This document shows positions 6,325-13,935 of a DNA stretch of 15,303 nucleotides, one piece after another; position 1 is the stretch's first letter; every line of letters begins with the position of its first letter. The notes beneath the pieces are model-generated. The model was not told the origin of the DNA. It made no database searches and worked only from the letters and a program-made list of their open reading frames with translations. The stretch spans positions 1 through 15,303 of the forward strand of contig JAJQET010000283.1 of assembly GCA_021201515.1 (NCBI GenBank), given 5' to 3'. This DNA comes from Clostridiales bacterium (GTDB lineage Bacteria > Bacillota > Clostridia > Oscillospirales > Oscillospiraceae). The position numbers and the translations under genes were made by a program.

Positions 6325-8100
6325 CTATTTGAAAAAACGGAGACTGTCCGTTTCATCAACGGGGAGAAGAATGAGGGATGGCTCCGGCGGCCCCTCGAAG
6401 GCCACCACCAGGCCGCCCACAGGGGGCACCTCCAGGGGCAGCTGATAGCCCTGCCCCGCCTCTGCGGCGGTGAGCAGGCCGCTGCTGCCCCGATTCTGGC
6501 CGCCGTAGGCGGCGTCATCGGTGTTCAGCAGCACCCGATAAGAGCCGGGCCCCTCCACCTGGAGGCTGCATTGGAAGGTTTTTCGCTTGGAGAAGTTCAG
6601 CACCACCAGCAGGCTGCCCTCCATGCCCACCCGCCGCAGGGCCGACGCCTTTTGCAGCTCGTCATAGCGGATCAGGGTCTGGTAGCCCTCCGGGTCGTTG
6701 TCCCGCTCCCAAAACGCAGGCTGGGACAGATAGAGGAGGTTCGCCTCCCGGAAGAAGCGCTGCTGCCGGTGATACGCATCGTAGTGCAGCAGGTGCCAGT
6801 CCAGGGAGTAACGATAGTCCCAGGGCTTCTCCTGGCCGAACTCCGTGCCCATGAAGGTGAGCTTTTTCCCCGGATAGGCCAGCAGCAACAGATGGCACAG
6901 ACGGGCCGCCGCCAGCCTGGTGCTCTGGGGTTCTCCCCCGCCGGCGATCAGGCGGGAAATCGTCTCGGTAAACTCCGTGCCCAGGGGCGGGATGCAGGAG
7001 TGGAGGGGGGAGAAGGTGCCGGAGGCGAGCCGTCCGGCCTCACTGTTCTGATAAAAGGAGGACAGGAGATGATCCCCCCAGCCCCGGTTCAGGCAGAGGT
7101 TTCCGCTGGTGCTGGCGGAGTCGGTGACGATGACCTTGCCCAGGGTAATGACCCGCTCCGGCGCGTCCCTCCTGGTCCGCTGCACCAGCTCCTCCAGGAA
7201 GGAGCGGGCGTCCGCCGTCTGCATCGCGCTGGCGCCGCAGACCCGCAGGCCGTCCAGGTGGTAATGCTCCAGCCAGAACAGGGCGGAATCCGTCAGGAAC
7301 CGGCGCACCAGAGGCTTGGAGAAGTCAAAGGCCCGCACCCCCTCCTGGTCAAGCTCCTCCTCCGTCTCATAGAGGGCGGAGCCGTCAAACCCGGCCAGGC
7401 CATGCTCGTTCACCGGGAAGCTGCCGCAGGGCCAGTCCATAAAGACGCCGACCCCGGCCCGGTGCAGCTCATCAATCAGGTGCATAAAGTCCTGAGGCGG
7501 GCCAAAGCGGGAGGTGGGGGCAAACCAGCTGTCCGGCAGGTAGCCAAAGCTGCCGTCCTCCTGATGCTCCATCAGCGGCATGAAAATGACGGCGGTGTAC
7601 CCCATCTCCTTCACATAGGGCACCAGGTAGCCGGTTATGGCGCGGTAGGAGAGCACCTCCCCCATGCCGGTCCTCCGCCATGAGCCGAGATGCACCTCGT
7701 AGCAGTTGAGCGGGCTTCTGCCCAGGCGCTTCTTCCTGCGGAAGGCGAACCAGCTGTCGTCGCTCCAGCGGTACCCCGTCCCGTCATACAGCTTGGTGCA
7801 GTTGTCCGGCGGGGTGTCGTTATGAAAAGCGTATGGGTCGGACTTATAAAGTATGTCCCCTTCCCGGGTGCGAAGGGCGTATTTGTAGGTGTCATATTCC
7901 CGCAAATAGGGGAGAAAGGTCTGCCAGACGCCCTCCCCCATCTGCTGCATGGGGTCGTGGCCCGGGTCCCATTGGTTGAAGTCGCCCACCACGCTGACGC
8001 CTGCCGCGGCAGGCGCCGCCACGCGGAACATCCAGCCTGCCTGTCCGTTCTGGACGCAGGGAAACGCCCCCAGCCGCTGGGAAGCGGGAGTATCCTGCAT
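6325..8100 (-). CDS. glgB: GlgB-like 1,4-alpha-glucan branching enzyme homologue with lost catalytic residues (probable pseudoenzyme)
   Basis: 591 residues from ATG 8098-8100 (GGAG 10 nt upstream). An in-frame ATG at 8250 is rejected because it overlaps the -10 promoter element. Domains in order: CBM48 (about 20-105, GWMFRVAAP and GDFNQWD), GH13 barrel (about 134-430, YEVHLGSW, AVIFMPLMEH, FGPPQDFMHLIDELHRAGVGV), C-terminal beta domain (about 480-591). Scaffold motifs remain: HGLAGFDGSALYE, YPGKKLTFMGTEFGQE, SLDWHLL. The active site does not. Region I reads DWPCGSF (usual DWVPGHF); region II GLRVCGA (usual LRVDAV), Cys288 replacing the nucleophile Asp; region III ITLGKVIV (usual TMAEEST), no acid/base Glu; region IV PLHSCI (usual LSHDEV), no Asp. 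The frame is undamaged and it leads the glycogen operon, so a non-catalytic glucan-binding or regulatory role is my inference. Confidence 0.9.
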   Translation of the reverse strand: MQDTPASQRLGAFPCVQNGQAGWMFRVAAPAAAGVSVVGDFNQWDPGHDPMQQMGEGVWQTFLPYLREYDTYKYALRTREGDILYKSDPYAFHNDTPPDNCTKLYDGTGYRWSDDSWFAFRRKKRLGRSPLNCYEVHLGSWRRTGMGEVLSYRAITGYLVPYVKEMGYTAVIFMPLMEHQEDGSFGYLPDSWFAPTSRFGPPQDFMHLIDELHRAGVGVFMDWPCGSFPVNEHGLAGFDGSALYETEEELDQEGVRAFDFSKPLVRRFLTDSALFWLEHYHLDGLRVCGASAMQTADARSFLEELVQRTRRDAPERVITLGKVIVTDSASTSGNLCLNRGWGDHLLSSFYQNSEAGRLASGTFSPLHSCIPPLGTEFTETISRLIAGGGEPQSTRLAAARLCHLLLLAYPGKKLTFMGTEFGQEKPWDYRYSLDWHLLHYDAYHRQQRFFREANLLYLSQPAFWERDNDPEGYQTLIRYDELQKASALRRVGMEGSLLVVLNFSKRKTFQCSLQVEGPGSYRVLLNTDDAAYGGQNRGSSGLLTAAEAGQGYQLPLEVPPVGGLVVAFEGPPEPSLILLPVDETDSLRFFK

Positions 8101-8142
8101 TGCCGTATCGCTCCATTCTGCTGATAATCTGTCGAACTTTGT

Positions 8143-8185
8143 CCGGTTTCTCCCTTTCTTTTGCCGAAAAGCGGAAGAAAACCGG
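8143..8185 (-). promoter_or_regulatory. Long hairpin in the glycogen operon leader
   Basis: In the minus-strand leader, CCGGTTT pairs with AAACCGG (7 bp). Beyond a single bulged T, CTTCC pairs with GGGAG (5 bp, one G-U), then CTTTT with AAAAG around a CGGC loop (5 bp). No T-run follows, so it is not a terminator. It lies 43 nt upstream of the start codon and may stabilise or regulate the operon mRNA. No known riboswitch class is recognised. Confidence 0.5.
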
Positions 8186-8241
8186 GGGAAAGGCGATTTC
8201 CGCCCGCCGTTGCCCGGAGGGGCAGAGTTGCCTTTGTAAAA

Positions 8242-8270
8242 ATTATACAATGTTTCTTCCCTTTCGTCAA
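8242..8270 (-). promoter_or_regulatory. Promoter of the glgB-glgC-glgD-glgA operon
   Basis: Minus-strand TTGACG (8265-8270), a 17-nt spacer and a perfect TATAAT (8242-8247). Start of transcription is expected near 8235. It is the only strong promoter I see before the four glycogen genes, whose close spacing (42 nt, 4-bp overlap, 97 nt) fits one transcript. Confidence 0.88.
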
Positions 8271-8348
8271 CCCATTTTTTGCGAAACGACTTTTGAAAGT
8301 GCGTCCTTCTTTATTGACGGCGAAGGCAGGATGAGGCCGGTTTTCGGC

Positions 8349-8379
8349 AAAAAACACACCGCCGGGAGAACCGGCGGTG
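8349..8379 (-). terminator. Intrinsic terminator of the SEDS-PBP operon
   Basis: Perfect 9-bp stem CACCGCCGG (8357-8365) / CCGGCGGTG (8371-8379) with a 5-nt loop. On the minus strand it is followed by TGTTTTTTG. It sits 25 bp after the PBP stop codon. Confidence 0.92.
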
Positions 8380-8404
8380 CGCATACAGAAGTTTGTCAAC
8401 GCGG

Positions 8405-9757
8405 TCAGCCGCAGGCCGCCGCCAGCAGCGCGGCGGCGATTTCGCCCGCCGCCTCCACGCCGGTGCCGCCATGCTCCACGACGACCACAAAGGCATAGGG
8501 GGTAACGGTGGAGTCCACAAAGCCCACAAACCAGGCGTGAGGCTCCCCCTCCCCCACCTCGGCGGTGCCGGACTTGGCGCACACGGTCAGGTCGCCAAAG
8601 TCCAGGGTGCTGCTGTACTTGTTCAGCACGTTGTCCCGCATCATCCACTTCAGGGTATTGCAGGTGCTGGCCGACCAGCCGACGGTGAAGCTACCCGCCT
8701 CCTCATCGTACACCGAGAAGCCCAGAGGCCCTGTCACATCACTGAGCATGGTGGGGCAGGCGGCGGTGCCGCCGTTTGCGATGCAGCCCATCAGCACCAG
8801 CTCCGCGCAGGGGTTCACCAGGTTGGTGGACTGGCCCACGCCGGACCAGGCCAGGGCCGCGCTGCCGTCCGGGCTGGCGGTAAAGCTGCCCGCCGCCGTG
8901 GTGAAGCCGTTCACCGCACTGCTATCCAGCAGCCCCGCCGCCTGGGTGTATTCCTCCAACACGTCGCCCCCCAACCCCAGGGCCAGGGTGGCGAAGGCGC
9001 AGTTGCAGGAGTTGGTCAGGCACTCCCCAAAGGTCTGGGTGCCGTGCTTGCCGGAGCAGGTGACGGTGGCCCCGTCCACGGTGATGCTGCCGGTACAGGT
9101 GTAGGAGAAGTTCTCCATGTCCAGGTTCTCCAGGGCCGCCGCGGCGGTCACCAGCTTAAAGGTGGAGCCGGGGGTATAGGTGCTGGAGAGAAACCGGTTC
9201 AGGTAGGCCCCGGTATAGGCGCTGTCCCCGGCGGCCACCGCCGCCAGTTCGGATTCATCCTCCGGGTCGTAGGTGGGGGAGGACACCATGCAGAGCAGCT
9301 CCCCGGTCTTGTAGTTGTACAGGGCCACCGTGCCGCTCTGGCCGTCCAGGGCCTCATAGGCCACTTTGTTCAAGTCCCCGTCGATGGACAGGGCCACCGT
9401 GTTCCCTGTGCCGCCGGTGCCGAAGATGGGGCTGTAATCGATCAGCAGGTCGGCAAAGAGCTGGAGGGCCCCGGCCCCGATGTTGCCCGCGCTGTCCCCC
9501 ACCGCGTGGAGGGTGGCCTTGCGGAGGGTTGCGTCGTCGGCATAGCTGCCGGTTTCGCAGTCGTACAGCACGGTGCCGTCCCGGTCGGTAATCGTGCCCA
9601 CCGCGATTTTCCCGTTGGAATAGACATGCCGGTTGGCCTGAAAGGTGGCCCAGTCCTCGCCGTTGGCCACATAGAGGCCCAGGAAAATCACCAGCCCCGC
9701 CACCATCAGTATGGCAAAGAGCAGCACGAACAGGGTGCGTTTTTTCAGCTGTTTCAT
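8405..9757 (-). CDS. Class B penicillin-binding protein (PbpA-type peptidoglycan D,D-transpeptidase)
   Basis: 450 residues, the short class B form resembling actinobacterial PbpA. Residues 9-30 form a single N-terminal membrane anchor (signal-anchor after MKQLKKR), so the enzyme domain is outside the membrane. A short N-terminal region (about 35-110) precedes the transpeptidase domain, with ALYNYKTGELLCMVSSPTYDP leading in. Active-site motifs are complete: Ser198-Thr-Phe-Lys201 (SxxK, acylated Ser), Ser250-Cys-Asn252 (SxN), Lys395-Ser-Gly-Thr398 (KSG/KTG). It cross-links peptidoglycan and would be inhibited by beta-lactams. The extracellular part is rich in cysteine (over ten). Its ATG overlaps the stop of the SEDS gene (ATGA, 4 bp), with GGAGGA upstream inside that gene. 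This coupling fits a SEDS glycosyltransferase/transpeptidase pair. Elongation, division or sporulation role cannot be decided. Confidence 0.93.
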   Translation of the reverse strand: MKQLKKRTLFVLLFAILMVAGLVIFLGLYVANGEDWATFQANRHVYSNGKIAVGTITDRDGTVLYDCETGSYADDATLRKATLHAVGDSAGNIGAGALQLFADLLIDYSPIFGTGGTGNTVALSIDGDLNKVAYEALDGQSGTVALYNYKTGELLCMVSSPTYDPEDESELAAVAAGDSAYTGAYLNRFLSSTYTPGSTFKLVTAAAALENLDMENFSYTCTGSITVDGATVTCSGKHGTQTFGECLTNSCNCAFATLALGLGGDVLEEYTQAAGLLDSSAVNGFTTAAGSFTASPDGSAALAWSGVGQSTNLVNPCAELVLMGCIANGGTAACPTMLSDVTGPLGFSVYDEEAGSFTVGWSASTCNTLKWMMRDNVLNKYSSTLDFGDLTVCAKSGTAEVGEGEPHAWFVGFVDSTVTPYAFVVVVEHGGTGVEAAGEIAAALLAAACG

Positions 9758-11808
9758 GGGTCATCCTCCTCCCACTGGAAATATTGCTCCCAGTCGTCCG
9801 CGTCCGAGTGGAGGGGCGCGTCCTCATCCGTGACGGACGATGCCCCGATGTCCGGCTCCGGCGGGTCTGTGGGCGGCTCCTCCGGGGGACTGGGGGCGTC
9901 CTCCCGGACAGGCTCCTCCGGGCGGCGCACCACCGTCTCCTCCTCTGCGGGGGCGGGGGACATGATCCTGGTCTCCTCCCGGTTGTTGTCAGCCGCAGGA
10001 GGCTGACGATTGGCGGAGGGCGGCGGCGCCTGCCGCTGGGGCGCATCCTCCTGAGGGTTGCGCTTCCGCCTGCCGGGGAGGCGGATGGCAAGGCTGGCGT
10101 TCTGCCGGGTGTCCGACGCCTTCAAAAAGGCCAGCAGCCCCCAGCAGGAGATCATGCTGCTGCCCCCCACCGAGACGAAGGGGAAGGTCACCCCCGTCAG
10201 GGGCAGCAGGTCCACGGAGCCGAACACGTTCAGCATGGTCTGCACCAGCAGCAGCATACTGGTGGCGCAGGCCCCAATTACATAGAAGCTGGAGCGGGCG
10301 GCCGCCGCCTGCCGGATGGCAAACAGGGCCATCAGCACAATGCTGACCACGGCGCACACCGCCACGATCAGCCCCAGCTCCTCGCCAATCACGCCGAACA
10401 CCAGGTCGGTGTTGGCCGCCCCCAGGTTTTGGAGCCAGCCGTTGCCGACGCCCCGGCCAAAGAGGCTGCCGCTGGCAATGGCGGACATGGTGCGGGTCTG
10501 CTGATAACCCAGGTTGGCGGTATCCTCCCAGACATGGCGGTAGATGGCGAAGCGCTGGGCGATATAGGACTTGTAGTGCAGCACCAGCATCCCCCCGGTG
10601 CCTGCCGCCGCCACCATGAAGATGACAGAGGCCAGGTCGCCGGAGCGGAGGAAGGCGATGGCCAGGAAGGCCACGAAGAAGATCAGGGCCGTACCAAAGT
10701 CGCTCATCAGCACCAGACAGCCCACACAGAACACGCTGAACAGCAGGCTGCCCAGCAGGTTTTTCCGGTCAAAGAGCCTGTCCAGGGTGGCGGCCCCCAC
10801 CAGGATGAATACGATTTTCACCAACTCTGAGGGCTGGAAGGAGAGGGGGCCGATGGATACCCAGTTCTTCGCGCCGAACAGCCGCTCCCCAAACAGCACG
10901 TTGAACAGCAGCAGCGCCACCGAGCCGATGGCAAGGGGCCAGCGCACCCCCTTGGCCAGGTCCAAATCCCGCAGAATCAGGTTCAGCACAAAGAACAGCA
11001 CCAGCCCCAGGGCCACGCAAAGGGTCTGCCGGTACAGGGTGGAGATGCTAGAGGAGGCCGTCACCGTCAGACTGAGGGAGGTCAGGAAGAAGGCCAGGGT
11101 CTCCAGCTCAAAGCCGGTGCGCCGGGCCGCCCGGTAAATCAGGTAGAGCAGCCACTCCATCCCTATCAGCAGACCGAAGCAGGTCAGGATGGTGGCGCTG
11201 CTGTCCGGCAGGGCTATGCACAGGCTCCCCAGCAGCATCCCCTGGAACAGGGTCAGCAGGAGCAGCGTGACGCTGGGGGAGAGGAATTTGCCGGGCCGGG
11301 TGCGGCGCTTCATCTGCTGCCGCTCCTCCTCCGCGGTCAGGGGCAGGAACCGGGCCTCCACCCCGCCGAAGCCGATGCTGTCCTGTGGGGCCAGCTGAAC
11401 GCTTTCCGTCACGGGGATGCCGTTCAGGGTGACGCCGTTCTTCGTGTTCAGGGGGTGGAGCGTCCACCGCCCCCGGTCGTCCCGGATCAGGGCGGCGTGG
11501 CTCCGGGAGACGGTGGCGTAAGGCAGCACCACGTCGCAGCGCTTCGCCCGCCCCACCAGATTCTCCCAGTGATACAGGGGCAGCTGGGCCCCGTTGGGCA
11601 GCACCAGGGAGCCCCAAAGCTCCTGCTCCGGCTTGCCCTGGAGCATACTGCGGCCGCACCGCACCACGATCAGCACCCCGAAGAGGGGCATCAGGAACTG
11701 GAAACAATAGCTGCAAAGAATTTGAAATGCGGTATGATGGAACATCGTCCCAAGAAAGTCCAGCCCAAGCTGGAAATAGCTGCCAATCTGAGAAATAAAG
11801 TCTGCCAT
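9754..11808 (-). CDS. FHA domain fused to SEDS peptidoglycan polymerase (FtsW/RodA/SpoVE family)
   Basis: 684 residues. One membrane segment (about 27-50) leads into an FHA domain (about 65-155): Gly86-Arg87, SRSHA at 101-105, TKNG at 122-125 and Asn129-Gly130 are the phosphothreonine-binding landmarks. A multi-helix SEDS domain follows (about 178-565): KNWVSIGPLSFQPSELVK at 314-331, SDFGTALIFF at 369-378, GRGVGNG at 451-457, TDLVFGVIGEELGL at 467-480 and LLPLTGVTFPFVSVGGSSM at 534-552. The TDLVF Asp matches the conserved SEDS aspartate (by eye). A tail of about 100 residues, rich in Pro, Glu and Asp, ends the protein, presumably in the cytoplasm. SEDS proteins polymerise glycan strands from lipid II with a class B PBP, encoded here by the overlapping next gene. 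ATG 11806-11808 has AGGAGG 6 nt upstream. FHA and SEDS are usually separate genes. Confidence 0.93.
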   Translation of the reverse strand: MADFISQIGSYFQLGLDFLGTMFHHTAFQILCSYCFQFLMPLFGVLIVVRCGRSMLQGKPEQELWGSLVLPNGAQLPLYHWENLVGRAKRCDVVLPYATVSRSHAALIRDDRGRWTLHPLNTKNGVTLNGIPVTESVQLAPQDSIGFGGVEARFLPLTAEEERQQMKRRTRPGKFLSPSVTLLLLTLFQGMLLGSLCIALPDSSATILTCFGLLIGMEWLLYLIYRAARRTGFELETLAFFLTSLSLTVTASSSISTLYRQTLCVALGLVLFFVLNLILRDLDLAKGVRWPLAIGSVALLLFNVLFGERLFGAKNWVSIGPLSFQPSELVKIVFILVGAATLDRLFDRKNLLGSLLFSVFCVGCLVLMSDFGTALIFFVAFLAIAFLRSGDLASVIFMVAAAGTGGMLVLHYKSYIAQRFAIYRHVWEDTANLGYQQTRTMSAIASGSLFGRGVGNGWLQNLGAANTDLVFGVIGEELGLIVAVCAVVSIVLMALFAIRQAAAARSSFYVIGACATSMLLLVQTMLNVFGSVDLLPLTGVTFPFVSVGGSSMISCWGLLAFLKASDTRQNASLAIRLPGRRKRNPQEDAPQRQAPPPSANRQPPAADNNREETRIMSPAPAEEETVVRRPEEPVREDAPSPPEEPPTDPPEPDIGASSVTDEDAPLHSDADDWEQYFQWEEDDP

Positions 11809-11880
11809 GGGAACCTCCTCCCCGATGTAAGGGAGACTTTGCGAGAATGGATTTGCCGCGGCAAAGGGCCGCTTTGCGCT

Positions 11881-11889
11881 ATTCTACCA
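11881..11889 (-). promoter_or_regulatory. Probable extended -10 promoter of the SEDS-PBP operon
   Basis: Minus strand reads TGGTAGAAT: a TG extended -10 plus TAGAAT (11881-11886). At 17 nt upstream only a weak -35 (TACCTT) is found. A T7 run lies in the spacer region. It would give a leader of about 65 nt. Confidence 0.5.
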
Positions 11890-12051
11890 CAGCGCGGGAA
11901 AAAAAGGTAGCCATTTTGCGGTGTTTTGCGGAGAATCGGCCGTTTGACCGCCGCCGGCCCGGCAGTTTCGGGGAAAATTTGCAGGATTTGCCCCAGCTTT
12001 TGGGGATATGCCTTTCTTTTTCGGCAGAAATCACATTTTCCCGCGAAACGG

Positions 12052-12080
12052 TTGCAAAAAGGCGCGATTCGTGCTAAACT
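12052..12080 (+). promoter_or_regulatory. Promoter of the ABC exporter operon
   Basis: TTGCAA (12052-12057), a 17-nt spacer, and TAAACT (12075-12080) preceded by TGC, i.e. an extended -10. Start is expected near 12087, about 30 nt before the ATG, which has GGAGG 8 nt upstream. Confidence 0.65.
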
Positions 12081-12091
12081 GAACATTCAGT
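12078..12091. promoter_or_regulatory. Inverted repeat over the ABC operon start site (possible operator)
   Basis: ACTGAA-CA-TTCAGT is a perfect 6+6 inverted repeat overlapping the end of the -10 and the expected transcription start. The position suits a dimeric repressor, as for many efflux operons, but no regulator gene is in the window. Short enough to occur by chance. Confidence 0.35.
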
Positions 12092-12116
12092 CTGAGAAAA
12101 GAATGGAGGGAACAAA

Positions 12117-13935
12117 ATGACGCAGACAACGTCCAAACTGGATATGCTGTTTTCCTTTTTAAAGGGAAACAAACGGTGGTTCCTGCTGGCCCTGGCATCC
12201 CTGCTGGGGCGCACCCTCTGCACCATGCTGAGCCCCCAGGCGGTGCAGTACACCGTGGACAGTATCATCGGCACGGAGGCCAGCACCCTCCCCGCCTTTG
12301 TGGAGGGCTGGCTGGCCGGGCTGGGGGGCCGGGAAATGCTGCGGGAGCACCTGTGGCTGGTGGCGCTGGCGGTGGCCGGGCTGGGGCTGCTCAGCGGGCT
12401 GCTGCGGTACCTCTATGTGATGCTCATCGCCAAGGGGGGGCGAGGGCTTCGTCCGCGCCATGCGGAACCAGACCTTCCGCCACATCGAACACCTGCCCTT
12501 CTCTTGGCACATGAGCCACCACACCGGCGACATCATTCAGCGCTGCACCACCGACATCGAGCTGGTGAAGGAGTTTCTGTCCAACCAGCTGTCCGGCCTG
12601 CTGAACTGCGTCGTCACCATTGTGGCGGCGCTGGTATTCCTGTTTGGGGAGAACCTCCCCCTGGCCCTGGTGGCCCTGGCCACGGAGCCGATTCTGCTGA
12701 CCTTCTCCATCCTCTTCCGGCGGAAGCTGGGGCGGCAGTTCCAGCTCTGCGACGAAGCCGACGGCGACCTGTCCACCATCGCCCAGGAGAACCTGACCGG
12801 CGTCCGGGTGGTGCGGGCCTTTGGCCGGGAGGAGTACGAGCGGGGGCGGTTTGACCGGCAGTCCCGGAAGTCCACCGACCTGTGGGTCCGCTTCGGCGTG
12901 TACATGAGCGCCTTTTTTGAGGGGAATATGCTGCTGGGCAGCCTGCAGCTGCTGCTGGTGCTGACCGTTGGCACCATAATGACGGTGAACGGCCAGCTGA
13001 CCCTGGGGTCCCTTCTGGCCGTCGTCTCCTACACCACGCTGATGCAGCAGCCCACCCGCCAGCTGGGGCGCATCCTCAGCGAGATGAGCAAGGCAGGCGT
13101 CTCCATCAACCGCATCTTTGAAATCATGTCCGCCCAGGAGGAGCGGGACCCGCCGGACGCCCTGACCCCGCCCATGAACGGGGACATCGTCTTTGACCAT
13201 GTCAGCTTCCACTATCCCAACTGTCCCCTGCTGCTGGAGGACATCACCTTCACCATCCCCGCCGGCACCACCCTGGGGATTCTGGGCACCACCGGCAGCG
13301 GCAAAAGCACCCTGATGCACCTGCTGGATCGGCTCTATGATCTGCCGGAGGGGTGCGGCACCATCTCCATAGGCGGGGTGGACATCGCCAAAATGGAGGC
13401 CGCCTGGGTGCGCCGGAACGTGGGCATGGTGCTCCAGGAGCCCATGCTGTTCAGCCGCACCCTGTCGGAGAACATCGGTCTGGCCGCCCAGGGGGACTGT
13501 TCCCTGTCCGACATCCGGGAGGCCGCCCGCACCGCCTGCCTGGAGGAGGCCGTGGACGGCTTCGCCCACGGCTACGATACGATGGTGGGGGAGCGGGGCG
13601 TCACCCTGTCCGGCGGTCAGAAGCAGCGGGCTGCCATCGCACGGATGCTGCTGCAAAAGGCCCCCATCATGGTCTTTGACGACTCCCTCTCCGCCGTGGA
13701 CGCGGAGACGGACGCCAAAATCCGGGCCGCATTGCAGGAGAGCATGGCGGAATCCACCTGCATCCTGATCTCCCACCGCATCTCCACCCTGATGGCGGCG
13801 AACCAGATCATCGTGCTGGACCGGGGCCGCATCGTGGAGCGGGGCACCCACGAGACGTTGCTGGCCCGGGACGGGCTGTATAAACAGATTTACACCCTGC
13901 AATCCCAGTGGGAGGAGGCGGAGCCCTGTGGCTGA
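12117..13935 (+). CDS. ABC exporter half-transporter (type IV, MdlB/BmrC-like), interrupted by a +1 frameshift
   Basis: The first 12117-12434 part is read in one frame and the rest, to TGA 13933-13935, in the next; removing one G from the G7 run at 12434-12440 restores a 605-residue protein (AKGGEGFVRAMRNQTF across the joint). Transmembrane domain about 18-325; first helix at 21-40. The nucleotide-binding domain has Walker A GTTGSGKST (390-398), Q-loop VLQEPMLFS, signature LSGGQ (497-501), Walker B IMVFDD ending in Asp521-Asp522, and H-loop His553. The second Asp replaces the catalytic Glu, as is typical of the degenerate subunit of heterodimeric exporters. ATG at 12117 has GGAGG upstream. 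It overlaps the next gene by 8 bp. Substrate unknown (drug, lipid or peptide). If the extra G is real, translation would stop at about residue 245 in the wrong frame. Confidence 0.88.
12434..12440 (+). other. G7 homopolymer causing the frameshift in the first ABC gene
   Basis: AA followed by seven G and then CGAGG. Six G would give Lys-Gly-Gly-Glu-Gly and a continuous frame. The same family sequence continues on both sides (RYLYVMLIAKGG before, MRNQTFRHIEHLPFSW after), so the break is exactly here. Sequencing or assembly error, phase-variable tract, or slippage site are the options. Confidence 0.85.

Larger units (their letters stand above)
8101..8404. other. Intergenic region between the PBP gene and the glycogen operon (304 bp, no gene)
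   Basis: It holds, in minus-strand order, the PBP terminator (8349-8379), about 78 bp of unassigned sequence (8271-8348), the glycogen operon promoter (8242-8270) and a leader of about 135 nt with one long hairpin (8143-8185). I see no small coding sequence with a convincing ribosome binding site. Confidence 0.7.
11809..12116. other. Divergent intergenic region between the SEDS-PBP and ABC exporter operons
   Basis: 308 bp without a convincing gene. Rightward: an extended -10 promoter for the ABC operon (12052-12080). Leftward: an extended -10 (11881-11889) for the SEDS operon. The leftward leader has alternative hairpins at 11858-11877 (GCGGC/GCCGC or GCAAAG/CTTTGC) and a TCTCCC stretch that could pair with the GGGAGG ribosome binding site region. 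The middle, about 11890-12050, shows nothing I can assign. Confidence 0.6.

Noticed and set aside
2395..7683. Long plus-strand open frames opposite glgA, glgD, glgC and the glgB-like gene (278-461 codons)
   Set aside because: Their translations are rich in G, V, H and Q without domains or ribosome binding sites, and they mirror well-conserved genes. High GC makes antisense frames long.
8101..8250. 50-residue N-terminal extension of the GlgB-like protein
   Set aside because: Its start codon overlaps the TATAAT element and the encoded stretch (K/R/S/P-rich) is unlike the family; ATG 8100 has a binding site and is followed by the CBM48 domain.
12460..13935. A separate shorter ABC gene starting at ATG 12460
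   Set aside because: There is no ribosome binding site, and the protein would begin in the middle of the transmembrane domain. The missing N-terminal part sits directly upstream in another frame.
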